Below are positions 26,398-35,604 of a stretch of 64,000 nucleotides of DNA, one piece after another. Source of the stretch: Gammaproteobacteria bacterium (GTDB lineage Bacteria; Pseudomonadota; Gammaproteobacteria; Steroidobacterales; Woeseiaceae); assembly GCA_030429005.1 (NCBI GenBank), contig JAUIDP010000003.1, positions 27,063 to 91,062 of the forward strand, in the 5' to 3' direction. The notes beneath the pieces are model-generated. The model was not told the DNA's origin and did not search any database. It saw only the letters and a program-made list of their open reading frames with translations. A program made the position numbers and the translations under genes. Each line of letters starts with the position of its first letter. The stretch's first letter is position 1.

Positions 26398-27300
26398 TTG
26401 TCGAACCAGACCCTGAGCGGTGTATTTGCTGCCGTGCCGACACCAGTTGCTCCGGACCACTCACCGGAGCTTGCCTTGTTCATGGAGCACTGCGAGTGGG
26501 TACTCGACAACGGTTGTGACGGGCTGAATGTGCTCGGATCAACCGGCGAGGCGAGTTCGTTCCCGGGCAGTGTGCGCGCTGCAATCATGCGCGATGTCGC
26601 CGCGTCGACGCTTGCCCGGTCGCAATTGATGGTCGGCACCGGCACGCCGGCATTGGCGGACACTATAGAGTTGACTCGGCTTGCTGCGGAGCTGGGGTTT
26701 GATGCCGCGCTGGTGCTGCCGCCGTTCTACTACGCCCCGGTTACCGATGACGGTCTGTTCGAGTACTTCCGGCAGGTCATCGATGCGGTCGGGGCAAGCG
26801 ACATCGGCATTTACCTCTACAACTTTCCACAAATGACGGGGCTGAGTTTTTCCACCGGCTTTGTCGAACGGCTACTGGCTGCCTACCCGGATCGTGTGCG
26901 CGGCATGAAGGACTCGTCCGGCGACCTGGGTTATACCGATATGATGGCGACAACCTTCGCGGGCTCTCTGGACGTGTTTCCGGGCAGTGAAGCGACGTTG
27001 CCGGATGCGGTGGCAAAGGGCTATGCCGGCTGTATCTCGGCTTCGGTCAATGCCACGGCCAGGCTGGCCGGCGCCGTCTGGCGCAGCCGCGAAGACGTTG
27101 CCGCGGAGGATGCTGACAGCTTGCGCTCATTGCGGACTGCCATCCAGTCGGTGCCGATCGTCGCTGCCGCGAAGCACCTGACCGCGGCGCGCACCGGCAA
27201 AGACACCTGGCTGCGGATGGTGCCGCCGCTGACAGCATTGAGCGATGCACAGCAGCAACAGATGCAGACGGTCGCCAGTGAGCTCGGATTCGGAACCTGA
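26398..27300 (+). CDS. DapA-like (NAL/DHDPS superfamily) aldolase or lyase
   Basis: 300 aa TIM barrel. GSTGEASSF near 47-55 (phosphate-loop-like), the Tyr of LYNFPQMTG near 140 and the Schiff-base Lys of RGMKDSSG near 165 are present. Start is TTG 26398 with GAGAGGG upstream; no better start is available. Genuine DHDPS is about 290 aa, but the operon has no lysine genes, so a pyruvate-type aldolase or dehydratase acting on a catabolic intermediate is more likely. Confidence 0.88.
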   Translation: MSNQTLSGVFAAVPTPVAPDHSPELALFMEHCEWVLDNGCDGLNVLGSTGEASSFPGSVRAAIMRDVAASTLARSQLMVGTGTPALADTIELTRLAAELGFDAALVLPPFYYAPVTDDGLFEYFRQVIDAVGASDIGIYLYNFPQMTGLSFSTGFVERLLAAYPDRVRGMKDSSGDLGYTDMMATTFAGSLDVFPGSEATLPDAVAKGYAGCISASVNATARLAGAVWRSREDVAAEDADSLRSLRTAIQSVPIVAAAKHLTAARTGKDTWLRMVPPLTALSDAQQQQMQTVASELGFGT

Positions 27301-27316
27301 CCACGAGAGAACAACA

Positions 27317-28699
27317 ATGACAACGGACACCGAGGACAACAGCAAGCAATACCCGAAGCCCGTTTACGCCTGGTACGTGGTTGTGCTGATGATGTTCTTC
27401 TATGTCCTGTCGTTCATGGACCGGCAGATCATTGCCGTGTTGCTCGATCCCATCAAGACGGATCTCGAACTGACCGATGTACAGATCAGCCTGATCGGCG
27501 GTGTCTCGTTCGGCCTGTTCTACTCGGTTGTTGGCATATTCATCGGGCGGCTGGCTGACTCGATGAATCGGCCGGCGCTGATCGCTATGGGCGTTTTCGT
27601 CTGGAGCCTGACGACTGCGCTGTGCGGCCTGGCCGGAAAATTCTGGCAGCTGCTGTTGCTGCGCATGGGCGTCGGGCTTGGCGAGGCTGCATTGCTGCCG
27701 TCGACCGTCTCGTTGCTGAAGGACTATTTCCCGCCGGCGCGCATTGCGACACCCACAAGCGTATTCCTGTTCGGCGCACCCATCGGTATCGGGCTCGCGT
27801 TCGCGGCGGGCGGCTTCATGTACACCGTGGCGCAAGACATCACGGCGGCGGATGGCTGGAACGATGTGTTTTTCATTGGCGGATCAGCGGCGTGGAAGCT
27901 CGTGCTGCTGTTTCTCGGCGTCGTCGGTATGGTGATGACGCTCGGCATGATCACAGTGCGTGAGCCGCGGACGGCGAATGCTTCTGCGCAACAACAGCAG
28001 GCGGCACATGGGCTGAAAGCCGCCGAAGCGGCCCGGATGTCCGACGTGCGTGACTACGCCGAACGCCACTGGCTGCCGATACTGTCGCTGTATGTCGGCA
28101 TGGCCCTGATCTCGCTGGCCGCCTACGCGCAGGGATTCTGGGATGTCACGTACCTGACGCGTACTTATGGCGGGGAGATCGGCCCGGTTTCATTCATGTA
28201 TGGCATGGTGCAGATGTTTGCCGGCATGGCCGGCATGTTTCTGGGCGGTTTTACCGCTGACCGGATGACGCGTCGCGGAGTTGAAGGCTCGAGCTTCAAG
28301 TTGGTGACGGTTGGCGCCGCCATTGCGACGCCGTTTGCGTTCGCCTATGCGCTGGCGGGTGAGGAACAGTATTCGTTGTGGCTGATGGTTGGCACGATTT
28401 TCGGCACGAACATCTGTTTTGCCTGTGCGGCGTCCGCGATGCAGCGCATGTACCCGGTCGCCATGCTCGGTCTCGCCGCCGGCGTCTACTTTTTCATGTC
28501 CAATGCCGTAGGGCTGATGGTCGGACCGACGGCCGTTGCCGCTATCACCGACTATGCATTTGGCGATCCGCAGAAGGTTGGCTATTCGCTGTCCATCGTC
28601 GGCGGTACGGCACGCCTGCTGGCCTTTTTGTGTTTCGTGGCAGGCCTCGGCGCGTATGTCCGCTTGCTGCGCGAGCGCGAGGGCAAACCCGCTGCCTAG
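27317..28699 (+). CDS. MFS transporter, spinster-like
   Basis: 460 aa, about 12 helices. YVLSFMDRQIIAVLLDPIK near 22-40 is typical of the spinster-like branch, and the GRLADSMNRP loop between helices 2 and 3 is the MFS signature. ATG 27317 is preceded by GAGAGA; an upstream ATG lies inside the aldolase gene. As last gene of the LysR-linked operon it probably imports the acid substrate. It ends convergently with the nucleotidase, sharing CTAG. Confidence 0.9.
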   Translation: MTTDTEDNSKQYPKPVYAWYVVVLMMFFYVLSFMDRQIIAVLLDPIKTDLELTDVQISLIGGVSFGLFYSVVGIFIGRLADSMNRPALIAMGVFVWSLTTALCGLAGKFWQLLLLRMGVGLGEAALLPSTVSLLKDYFPPARIATPTSVFLFGAPIGIGLAFAAGGFMYTVAQDITAADGWNDVFFIGGSAAWKLVLLFLGVVGMVMTLGMITVREPRTANASAQQQQAAHGLKAAEAARMSDVRDYAERHWLPILSLYVGMALISLAAYAQGFWDVTYLTRTYGGEIGPVSFMYGMVQMFAGMAGMFLGGFTADRMTRRGVEGSSFKLVTVGAAIATPFAFAYALAGEEQYSLWLMVGTIFGTNICFACAASAMQRMYPVAMLGLAAGVYFFMSNAVGLMVGPTAVAAITDYAFGDPQKVGYSLSIVGGTARLLAFLCFVAGLGAYVRLLREREGKPAA

Positions 28700-30642
28700 A
28701 ATGCGAGGCGGTACTTCGTCGAGCCGTTCTCGTTTTCGCCGATTTTGCTGATCGGCGAGTCGGCGCCGATAGTCGCCGCAGCGCGCGGTGACGAAGAGAA
28801 CGTTACGACGACTTCGTCATTGATGGGTGCAAACGACCAGTTGCCATCGGCGCTGGGGTCCAGCGTCTTCAGGTCAAAGATGTAGTCGGCCAGGATGTCG
28901 CGATTCGTGTCGGGTGCGGAAATGATGATATTGCTGCCATCGAGTCCCGGAAAACCACCGCCGCCATCGGCGCGATAGTTGTTGGTCGCGACGATGAACT
29001 GCTGCGCGGGATCGATTGGCTCGCCGGCATAGCGCAGGTCCTGTATGCGGTGGCTGTCGGCGTTGATCAGCGTACCGTCCGGGCTGTATCGCGGCGGCCG
29101 GGTGACGTCAATGCGGTAGCTGACACCGTCGATGACATCGAAATTGAAACTGGCGAAACCCGGCGCGATCAGTTCCTGCTCGACGTTGCTATCCGGGTCT
29201 ATCTGGCTGAAAAGACCCGCTGACATTTCCAGCCATTCCCGCACTTCGGCACCACTGACCGTCACCGCGCGCAGCGTGTTCGGATACAGGTACAGATCGG
29301 CGATATGCTTGAGCGCGATTTCTCCGGCCGGAATCTCCGTGTAGTAGTCGCGGCCGCCGCGCCCGCCTGTCTTGAACGGTGCGCTGGCAGAAAGCACCGG
29401 CAGTTCCGCGTACTCGGTGCCCTGCACGAGGCGTTCGACGTAGCGCTTCTGGGCATTCGTAATAACCTGGACCGACGGGTCGTCCTGCACCAGTGCAAAG
29501 TAGCTGTTGATCGGCGCGGTAACCTCGCCGACGCCGGTACGCACAAAATCGATTGTCGCCTGGTGTTCTTCCTGTACCGCTGACAGTATCTCCTCGACCG
29601 GCTCGACCAGAGGCACGACCTTGCCTTCATCGAGACGGTAAATGGGTCGGGTAGCGCCGCGGCTGCCGACGACGCGCCAGTCACCGCCGGGTGTGACCGC
29701 GAGCTCGAGGTCGACGTAACCGAGATGGCTGCCCCAGAAACCCGGCATCGTCGCTGCAACCCCGTTGATCGTGCCGGCCTCGAGGTCGACACCTGCAATA
29801 TCGACGTAGGTGTCGCTCGGGAATACGCGGTGGCTGTGACCGAACATGATCGCGTCGATGTCCGGCACCTGCGACAGGTAGTACGTCGTCTGTTCCTCCA
29901 TGCCTTCGCGCGTGGCTGTTGAAATGCCGGAGTGCGGAATCGCAACGACGATGTCGGCGCCTTCCGCTTTCATTTTCGGCACCAGCTCGGCCGCTGTATC
30001 GACGACGTCGTGTGCCACGACCCGGCCGCGCAGGTTGCTCCGGTCCCATTGCATGATCTGCGGCGGTACGAAGCCGATAAAACCGATCGTGATCGGGTGT
30101 TTACTGCCGTCTTCCGCCGTCAGAAGTCGGTCGACCAGCAGGTACTGCCGGAAGTAGGGTACGTCGTTGCTTAGGTCGTCATCGCCGTCGTCATGAAAGA
30201 CGTTGGCCGAGATATACGGAAAATTCGCGCCGGCGATGCTCTTCTCGAGAAACTCCAGGCCGTAGTTGAATTCATGGTTGCCGATATTGCCGACCGTGTA
30301 GTCCAGCAGGTTCATCGCCTTGTAAACCGGGTGCACGGCGTCGTCCTGCAGGCCGCGATGACGAGCCATGAAGTCGCCCAGCGGGTTGCCCTGCAACAGG
30401 TCGCCGTTGTCGACGAGGACATGGTTCGGCACTTCTTCCCGCGCGGCGGCCAGCAGCGCTGCTGTACGCGCCAGGCCGACCGTTGCCGAAGGCTGGTCCT
30501 GGAAATAGTCGTAGTCGACGACGTGCATGTGCACGTCGGAGGTCTCGAGAATTCGCAAGTGTACCTGCGCGTCCTCTTGCTGCGAGCAGGCGGCTGCGGC
30601 AAACAGCATAGCCAGCAGGTAACAGTTGCGACGAGAATGCAT
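28696..30642 (-). CDS. cpdB: 2',3'-cyclic-nucleotide phosphodiesterase/3'-nucleotidase, CpdB-like lipoprotein
   Basis: 648 aa. Lipobox AAAC near residue 19. Metallophosphoesterase motifs are fully canonical: ETSDVHMH, DNGDLLQGNP, IGNHEFNYG, IPHSG and FGHSH. The C-terminal nucleotidase domain ends with NNYRADGGGGFPG and a substrate-stacking tail. Length matches CpdB. It should convert RNA-derived 2',3'-cyclic nucleotides and 3'-nucleotides into nucleosides. It is divergent from deoA with an 89-bp gap. This is the only one of the four nucleotidases here with a standard first metal site. Confidence 0.93.
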   Translation of the reverse strand: MHSRRNCYLLAMLFAAAACSQQEDAQVHLRILETSDVHMHVVDYDYFQDQPSATVGLARTAALLAAAREEVPNHVLVDNGDLLQGNPLGDFMARHRGLQDDAVHPVYKAMNLLDYTVGNIGNHEFNYGLEFLEKSIAGANFPYISANVFHDDGDDDLSNDVPYFRQYLLVDRLLTAEDGSKHPITIGFIGFVPPQIMQWDRSNLRGRVVAHDVVDTAAELVPKMKAEGADIVVAIPHSGISTATREGMEEQTTYYLSQVPDIDAIMFGHSHRVFPSDTYVDIAGVDLEAGTINGVAATMPGFWGSHLGYVDLELAVTPGGDWRVVGSRGATRPIYRLDEGKVVPLVEPVEEILSAVQEEHQATIDFVRTGVGEVTAPINSYFALVQDDPSVQVITNAQKRYVERLVQGTEYAELPVLSASAPFKTGGRGGRDYYTEIPAGEIALKHIADLYLYPNTLRAVTVSGAEVREWLEMSAGLFSQIDPDSNVEQELIAPGFASFNFDVIDGVSYRIDVTRPPRYSPDGTLINADSHRIQDLRYAGEPIDPAQQFIVATNNYRADGGGGFPGLDGSNIIISAPDTNRDILADYIFDLKTLDPSADGNWSFAPINDEVVVTFSSSPRAAATIGADSPISKIGENENGSTKYRLAF

Positions 30643-30697
30643 TGGCAGCGCCCGGGTGTTTGAGTTGGGGACTTCGAGACTAGCACTGCTGCCGGTG

Positions 30698-30726
30698 TTA
30701 CGAAACGGTTGGTAAGCAGATAGAAT
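30698..30726 (+). promoter_or_regulatory. Candidate promoter of the deoA operon, possibly leaderless
   Basis: TTACGA (30698-30703), 17-bp spacer, TAGAAT (30721-30726). The ATG of deoA is at 30732, where transcription would be expected to start, and only AAGG one base before ATG resembles a ribosome-binding site. A leaderless message is therefore possible. Confidence 0.45.
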
Positions 30727-30731
30727 AAGGC

Positions 30732-32051
30732 ATGCTGTTCACCAACATCATTCGCACCAAGCGAGACGGCGGCAAACTGAGCGACGAGCAGATCCGGTTC
30801 TTCGTTGACGGACTGGCCGACGAGAGTATCCCTGCCGAGCAGGTATCGTCGCTGGCAATGGCCATCTTCCTGAACTCGATGAGTTTTGACGAGGTTGCCA
30901 GCCTGACAACGAGCATGTCGAAATCCGGCACCGTGCTGGACTGGCAGGACCAGGACCTGGACGGACCCGTCGTCGACAAGCATTCCACCGGCGGCGTCGG
31001 CGACAAGGTCAGCTTCATGCTCGCTCCGATCGTGGCCGCTTGCGGAGGTTACGTGCCGATGATCTCGGGTCGCGGACTCGGGCACACCGGCGGTACGACG
31101 GACAAGGCGGAGTCGATTCCCGGGTACAACACGGCGCCCGACTTCCCGACCTTCCAGAAGATCGTCAGGGAAATCGGTTGCGCGGTCATCGGCCAGACGT
31201 CGGACCTCGCACCTGCCGATCGCCGCTTCTATTCCATACGCGATGTCACCGGCACCGTCGAGTCGGTGCCGTTGATTACGGCATCGATCCTGGCGAAGAA
31301 GATAGCGGCAGGTCTCGATGCGCTGGTCATGGACGTCAAGGTCGGTTCCGGCGCTTTCATGCCGACCCACGCGCGCGCGCGCGAACTGGCCGAGAGCATC
31401 ATCGCGACGGCGGAACTGGCAGGAGTCCGGACGCATGCGCTCATCACCGACATGAACGAGGTGCTGGGACGAACGGCAGGCAATGCACTGGAAATAGCCG
31501 AAGTCGTGAAGTACCTCAAAAACGATGATCGTGAGCCGCGGCTGGATGCCGTCGTGATGGGCCTCTGCGCACAGATGCTGGTTGTGGCCGGCCTGGAGCC
31601 GGATCGGGAGCGGGCGCTGGCGCGCGTCGATACTGCGGTCACCAGCGGCCGCGCACTGGAAATTTTTGCCAGGATGGTTGCAGCACTGGGTGGCCCGGCC
31701 GACTTTGTCGATGCACCGGACAAATACCTGGCAGCAGCACCCGTGGTGAGACCGATTCATGGCAACGGAACGCTGGTTGCGCTGGACACGTTTGCCGTAG
31801 GCAATGCGATTATCGAACTGGGCGGCGGCCGGCGTACCGTCGGTGCAGCGCTGGACATGGCTGTTGGCTTCAGCCAGGTTGCACCGCTCGGCACACAACT
31901 CGACCAGCACACGCCGCTGGCGGTCGTGCATGCGGCCAGTGAGGACGACGCTGACAAGGTTTCGCAGCTGTTGCTGGATGCCTGTGAAACAGCTGCTGAG
32001 AAGCCTGCGGCAAACCCGGTCATCGTAGAGGTGCTGACCGGAATCAGTTAA
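30732..32051 (+). CDS. deoA: Thymidine phosphorylase
   Basis: 439 aa, same length as E. coli DeoA. KHSTGGVGDKVS near 83-94, the signature SGRGLGHTGGTTDKAESIPG near 113-132, SLAPADRRFYSIRDVTGTV near 158 and MDVKVGSGAFM near 200 are conserved. The cytoplasmic enzyme splits thymidine or deoxyuridine with phosphate to base and 2-deoxyribose-1-phosphate. The thymine product enters the reductive pathway encoded at 35605-42027, and the sugar enters DeoC at 49310; phosphopentomutase is not in the window. First gene of the nucleoside operon. Confidence 0.96.
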   Translation: MLFTNIIRTKRDGGKLSDEQIRFFVDGLADESIPAEQVSSLAMAIFLNSMSFDEVASLTTSMSKSGTVLDWQDQDLDGPVVDKHSTGGVGDKVSFMLAPIVAACGGYVPMISGRGLGHTGGTTDKAESIPGYNTAPDFPTFQKIVREIGCAVIGQTSDLAPADRRFYSIRDVTGTVESVPLITASILAKKIAAGLDALVMDVKVGSGAFMPTHARARELAESIIATAELAGVRTHALITDMNEVLGRTAGNALEIAEVVKYLKNDDREPRLDAVVMGLCAQMLVVAGLEPDRERALARVDTAVTSGRALEIFARMVAALGGPADFVDAPDKYLAAAPVVRPIHGNGTLVALDTFAVGNAIIELGGGRRTVGAALDMAVGFSQVAPLGTQLDQHTPLAVVHAASEDDADKVSQLLLDACETAAEKPAANPVIVEVLTGIS

Positions 32052-32122
32052 GCAAAGCGTCGGCCTGATACGGTAGACTTGAACGCTGCTTTAACAACAA
32101 TAACAAAAGAAGGTGGGGCGGC

Positions 32123-33403
32123 ATGGGTAACTACATCGGTATTCTCGGCATCGTCGTACTCCTGGGCATAGCTGTCCTGTTTTCCAGCAACCGCAAGGCG
32201 ATCAACCTGCGCGTGGTCGGTTCTGCATTTGTGCTGCAAACCGTCATAGCCGCGATCGTCCTGTACTGGCAATCGGGCAGGGAAGCCATCGACTGGCTCA
32301 GTAGCGGTGTGCTCGCCATCATCCAGTATGCGAATGCCGGCATCCAGATGGTGTTCGGGCCGCTGGCCAACCTGAACGGGCTTGTGCACGGCATCGTGAC
32401 CGGGGAATACGGCCTGGCTCCCGCGGATCCCGCCAGCGTCGGGCTCACGTTCGCAATCAACGTGCTGCCGATCATTATCTTTTTTGCGGCACTGATGTCT
32501 GTGCTCTACCACCTTCGCATCATGGAATGGGTGGTTCGTATCGTCGGCGGGGCGCTGCATAAAATTGTCGGCACCGGCACGATCGAGTCCATGAATGCGG
32601 CAGCAAATATCTTTGTCGGACAGACCGAGGCGCCGCTCGTCGTCAAGCCGTATTTGCGGGGTCTGACAGAGCCACAGATGTTTGCCGTCATGGTGTCTGG
32701 CCTTGCCTCGATTGCGGGTACGGTGCTTGCCGGCTACATGCTGATGGGTGCCGAGCTCAAATACCTGCTTGCGGCGGCATTCATGGCAGCACCGGGCGGG
32801 CTCCTGATGGCCAAGATCATCATGCCCGACGACGAGACGGTTTCAACCGGGCAACATGAAAAATTTCAGATGGAGCCGAGCAAATACAGGAATGTCATTC
32901 TTGCTGCCGCAGCCGGCACGTCGGACGGCTTGCGCCTGGCCGTCAATATCGGCGCCATGCTGGTTGCATTCGTCGCTTTGATCGCGCTGTTCAACGGCCT
33001 CGTCGGTGGCCTGTTCAGCCTGTTCGGCTTCGATGGTGTCACATTGCAGCTGATCCTGGGCAAGGTGTTCCAGCCACTGATGTACCTGTTGAGCGTCCCG
33101 TGGGACGAAGCGCAGGCTGCGGGCGCCCTGTTTGGAGAAAAACTGATTCTCAACGAATTCGTCGCGTTTGCGAACCTGAATACCTATCTCGCGGATGCAA
33201 GCCCGCGGACGGTTGCGGTAACGACATTCTCGCTGTGTGGTTTCGCCAACCTGTCGTCAATTGCAATCCTGCTCGGTGGGCTCGGAGTGCTGGTTCCCGA
33301 AAAGCGGGAGCTGATCGGCGTCCTCGGGCTGAAAGCTGTCCTGGCCGCATCGCTGTCCAACCTGATGAGTGCCGCACTCGCCGGATTAATGTTAACGTTC
33401 TGA
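32123..33403 (+). CDS. nupC: CNT-family nucleoside transporter, NupC-like
   Basis: 426 aa concentrative nucleoside transporter. GQTEAPLVVKPYL near 172 and the C-terminal FSLCGFANLSSI near 367 are the CNT signatures, with NEFVAFANL near 345. Ion-coupled uptake of nucleosides across the inner membrane. AAGGTGGGG precedes the ATG. It lies between deoA and the nucleoside hydrolase on the same strand (71-bp and 4-bp gaps). Confidence 0.95.
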   Translation: MGNYIGILGIVVLLGIAVLFSSNRKAINLRVVGSAFVLQTVIAAIVLYWQSGREAIDWLSSGVLAIIQYANAGIQMVFGPLANLNGLVHGIVTGEYGLAPADPASVGLTFAINVLPIIIFFAALMSVLYHLRIMEWVVRIVGGALHKIVGTGTIESMNAAANIFVGQTEAPLVVKPYLRGLTEPQMFAVMVSGLASIAGTVLAGYMLMGAELKYLLAAAFMAAPGGLLMAKIIMPDDETVSTGQHEKFQMEPSKYRNVILAAAAGTSDGLRLAVNIGAMLVAFVALIALFNGLVGGLFSLFGFDGVTLQLILGKVFQPLMYLLSVPWDEAQAAGALFGEKLILNEFVAFANLNTYLADASPRTVAVTTFSLCGFANLSSIAILLGGLGVLVPEKRELIGVLGLKAVLAASLSNLMSAALAGLMLTF

Positions 33404-33407
33404 CGAC

Positions 33408-34358
33408 ATGACTCGAAAAATAATTATTGACTGTGACCCGGGGCAGGATGATGCCGTTGCACTGTTGCTGGCCTTTGCTTCACCGGACGAACTTGAAATT
33501 CTCGGCATCACTGCGGTAGGCGGGAACGTGCCATTGCAGCTGACGCAGCGCAATGCGCGCATGATGTGCGATCTTGCCGGCATGCAACACATTCCGGTCT
33601 TCGCCGGTTGTGCGGAGCCGCTCGAGCGGCCGTTACTGACGGCTGAGGCGATACACGGCACAACCGGCATCAATGGCGTCGACGTGTTCGAACCCGAGAC
33701 GGCGTTGCAGCCACAACATGCGGTCGACTTCATCGTCGAAACACTGCTGGCCGCCGAAGAAAGCTCGGTCACGCTGGTGCCGACCGGCCCGCTGACCAAC
33801 ATTGCAACCGCGATACAGCGCGAACCCGGCATATTGCCAAGCATCGAGCGGATCGTGCCGATGGGCGGGGCGATGCGGGAAGGTGGCAACAGCACGCCGT
33901 CGGCGGAATTCAACATCCTCGTGGACCCGCAAGCTGCAGATATCGTATTCCGTTGCGGGCGGCCGATCACGGCTATGGGGCTGGACGTGACGCACCAGGT
34001 CCTGTCGACGCCCGAGCGCGTACAGCGAATCCGGGCGCTGGGCAACCCGGTTGCGACGGCGACGGCCGACATGCTGAATTTCTTCGATCGTTACGACACG
34101 AAGAAATACGGCTCCGAGGGTGCGCCTCTGCACGATCCGTGCACCATCGCCTGGTTGTTGTGGCCGGAAATATTCGAAGGCAAGGACTGCAATATTTCGA
34201 TCGAGACTGAATCGGAGCTGACGCTGGGACACACCGCGGTGGACTTCTGGAATGTCACCGACAAACCCGTCAACACGACCTGGGTATACGGTATCGACGC
34301 GCCGGCGTTCTACGACCGGCTCGTAGAACGGCTTGACCGGTTCGGAGGGGCTTTGTGA
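33408..34358 (+). CDS. Ribonucleoside hydrolase (IunH/Rih family)
   Basis: 316 aa. Calcium-binding DCDPGQDDAVALLLA at 8-22 is diagnostic, with VPTGPLTNIA near 125, MGGA near 150, the SAEFNILVDPQAA block near 165 and the distal Asp in PLHDPCTIAW near 243. It hydrolyses nucleosides to free base and ribose. Ribokinase follows with a 4-bp overlap (GTGA), so the ribose product is directly used. Pyrimidine versus purine preference cannot be decided; the catalytic His typical of RihA/B is not obvious. Confidence 0.94.
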   Translation: MTRKIIIDCDPGQDDAVALLLAFASPDELEILGITAVGGNVPLQLTQRNARMMCDLAGMQHIPVFAGCAEPLERPLLTAEAIHGTTGINGVDVFEPETALQPQHAVDFIVETLLAAEESSVTLVPTGPLTNIATAIQREPGILPSIERIVPMGGAMREGGNSTPSAEFNILVDPQAADIVFRCGRPITAMGLDVTHQVLSTPERVQRIRALGNPVATATADMLNFFDRYDTKKYGSEGAPLHDPCTIAWLLWPEIFEGKDCNISIETESELTLGHTAVDFWNVTDKPVNTTWVYGIDAPAFYDRLVERLDRFGGAL

Positions 34359-35200
34359 CGTCGATCATCGTCATCGGCTCGGTCAACCTCGATATTGTGG
34401 CATCTGCCGACCGCCTGCCGGGGCCGGGCGAGACCGTGACCGGCGCCGAACTGAGCCGCTTCCCTGGCGGCAAGGGTGCCAACCAGGCGCTCGCGGCAGC
34501 AAAGCTGGGTGCGGAGGTGAGCCTGCTCGCGCACGTGGGCAACGATGCTGATGCGAACGACGCGCTGGCGTTGCTGCGCGCAGGCGGTGTGGATCTCAGT
34601 GGCTGCAAGGCCGTAGAGCACGCAGCGACCGGTGTCGCGCTCATAGCCGTTGCGAGTTCCGGCGAAAACCAGATCGTCGTCGCGCCGGGCGCGAACCGTA
34701 CCCTGTCGCCGGACTCGCTAAGTATTCCTGCCGCGGATGCGCTGTTGTGCCAGCTCGAGGTGCCGACCGAAACCATTGCACATGCCGCTGCCAGTTTCGA
34801 CGGATTCTTCTGTGTCAACCTGGCACCTGCCCGGCACGTCGATGTCGCCGTACTGCAGCGCGCTGACCTCGTTATTGTCAACGAAACAGAGTCGGCCTGG
34901 TACGGTGACAGCCTGGCAGCGTGCAAGGGCATGATTGCAACGACGTTCGGTGCGGCCGGCGCCGTACTCAGCCAGGATGGCGTCGACATCGCGCGGACAA
35001 AACCACCGCGAGTCGAGGCGGTCGATACGACGGCAGCAGGTGACACGTTTTGCGCAGCACTGACCGTAGCGCTGGTCGAAGGGCAAAGCCCCGGAGACGC
35101 GCTGGCATTCGCCTGCGCTGCAGGCGCTGCAACGGCAACCCGGCAGGGCGCGCAGCCGTCTTTGCCGGGCCGGGAAGAGGTACTGGCCTTACTGGGCTAA
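34355..35200 (+). CDS. rbsK: Ribokinase (PfkB family)
   Basis: 281 aa. The N-terminal SVNLDIV and GGKGANQALAAAKLG near 41-55 are ribokinase signatures; the catalytic anion-hole motif is DTTAAGDTFCAA near 228-239 (canonical DTxGAGD; here Ala replaces the first Gly). Start GTG 34355 overlaps the hydrolase stop, with GGAGGGG upstream. It phosphorylates ribose freed by the nucleoside hydrolase. Slightly shorter than typical RbsK (about 305 aa). Confidence 0.92.
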   Translation: MTSIIVIGSVNLDIVASADRLPGPGETVTGAELSRFPGGKGANQALAAAKLGAEVSLLAHVGNDADANDALALLRAGGVDLSGCKAVEHAATGVALIAVASSGENQIVVAPGANRTLSPDSLSIPAADALLCQLEVPTETIAHAAASFDGFFCVNLAPARHVDVAVLQRADLVIVNETESAWYGDSLAACKGMIATTFGAAGAVLSQDGVDIARTKPPRVEAVDTTAAGDTFCAALTVALVEGQSPGDALAFACAAGAATATRQGAQPSLPGREEVLALLG

Positions 35201-35216
35201 CCCCTCTCAAAAGTGG

Positions 35217-35603
35217 TCAGAGCTGGAATGACTCTGGCAGCAACTCGTCCATCGAGAATGTCAGCCAGTTGTCGTCGTTACCCCTGAAGATAATGCGGGT
35301 ATTGGCGTCCGCGAACTCGCGGATGCGCTGCCGGCAGCCGCCGCAGGGCGGGCAGGCGCGGTCCGTCTCGCCGCCGGCAACCGCCAGTGTCACGATGCGC
35401 TTGCCGCCGGAAGCAACCATGGCGGCAATGGCGCCGGCTTCGGCACAGGTGCCCAGCGGATAGGCGGCATTCTCGACATTACAGCTCGTATGGACATTGC
35501 CGGCATCATCGAGCAGGGCCGCCCCGACGCTAAAGCCGGAATACGGGCAGTACGCCTGCTCGCAGATCGCACGTGCCGCCTGCAACAGTTCGTCGTCGGT
35601 CAT
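35217..35603 (-). CDS. cdd: Cytidine deaminase
   Basis: 128 aa homotetrameric-type cytidine deaminase. CPYSGFSVGAALL near 19-31, substrate motif CNVENAAYPLGTCAEAGAI near 41-59 (Cys ligand and catalytic Glu in CAEA) and PCGGCRQ near 86 with two Cys ligands. Converts cytidine or deoxycytidine to uridine or deoxyuridine. Last gene of the pyrimidine operon; its ATG is one base after the preA stop. Confidence 0.95.
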   Translation of the reverse strand: MTDDELLQAARAICEQAYCPYSGFSVGAALLDDAGNVHTSCNVENAAYPLGTCAEAGAIAAMVASGGKRIVTLAVAGGETDRACPPCGGCRQRIREFADANTRIIFRGNDDNWLTFSMDELLPESFQL

Positions 35604-35604
35604 G

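Noticed and set aside
31366..31383. Alternating CG run inside deoA
   Set aside because: It encodes an Ala-Arg stretch in a normal gene; ordinary GC-rich codon use explains it.
35201..35216. Terminator between rbsK and cdd
   Set aside because: Only 16 bp separate the convergent stops and no stem-loop with a T run is present.
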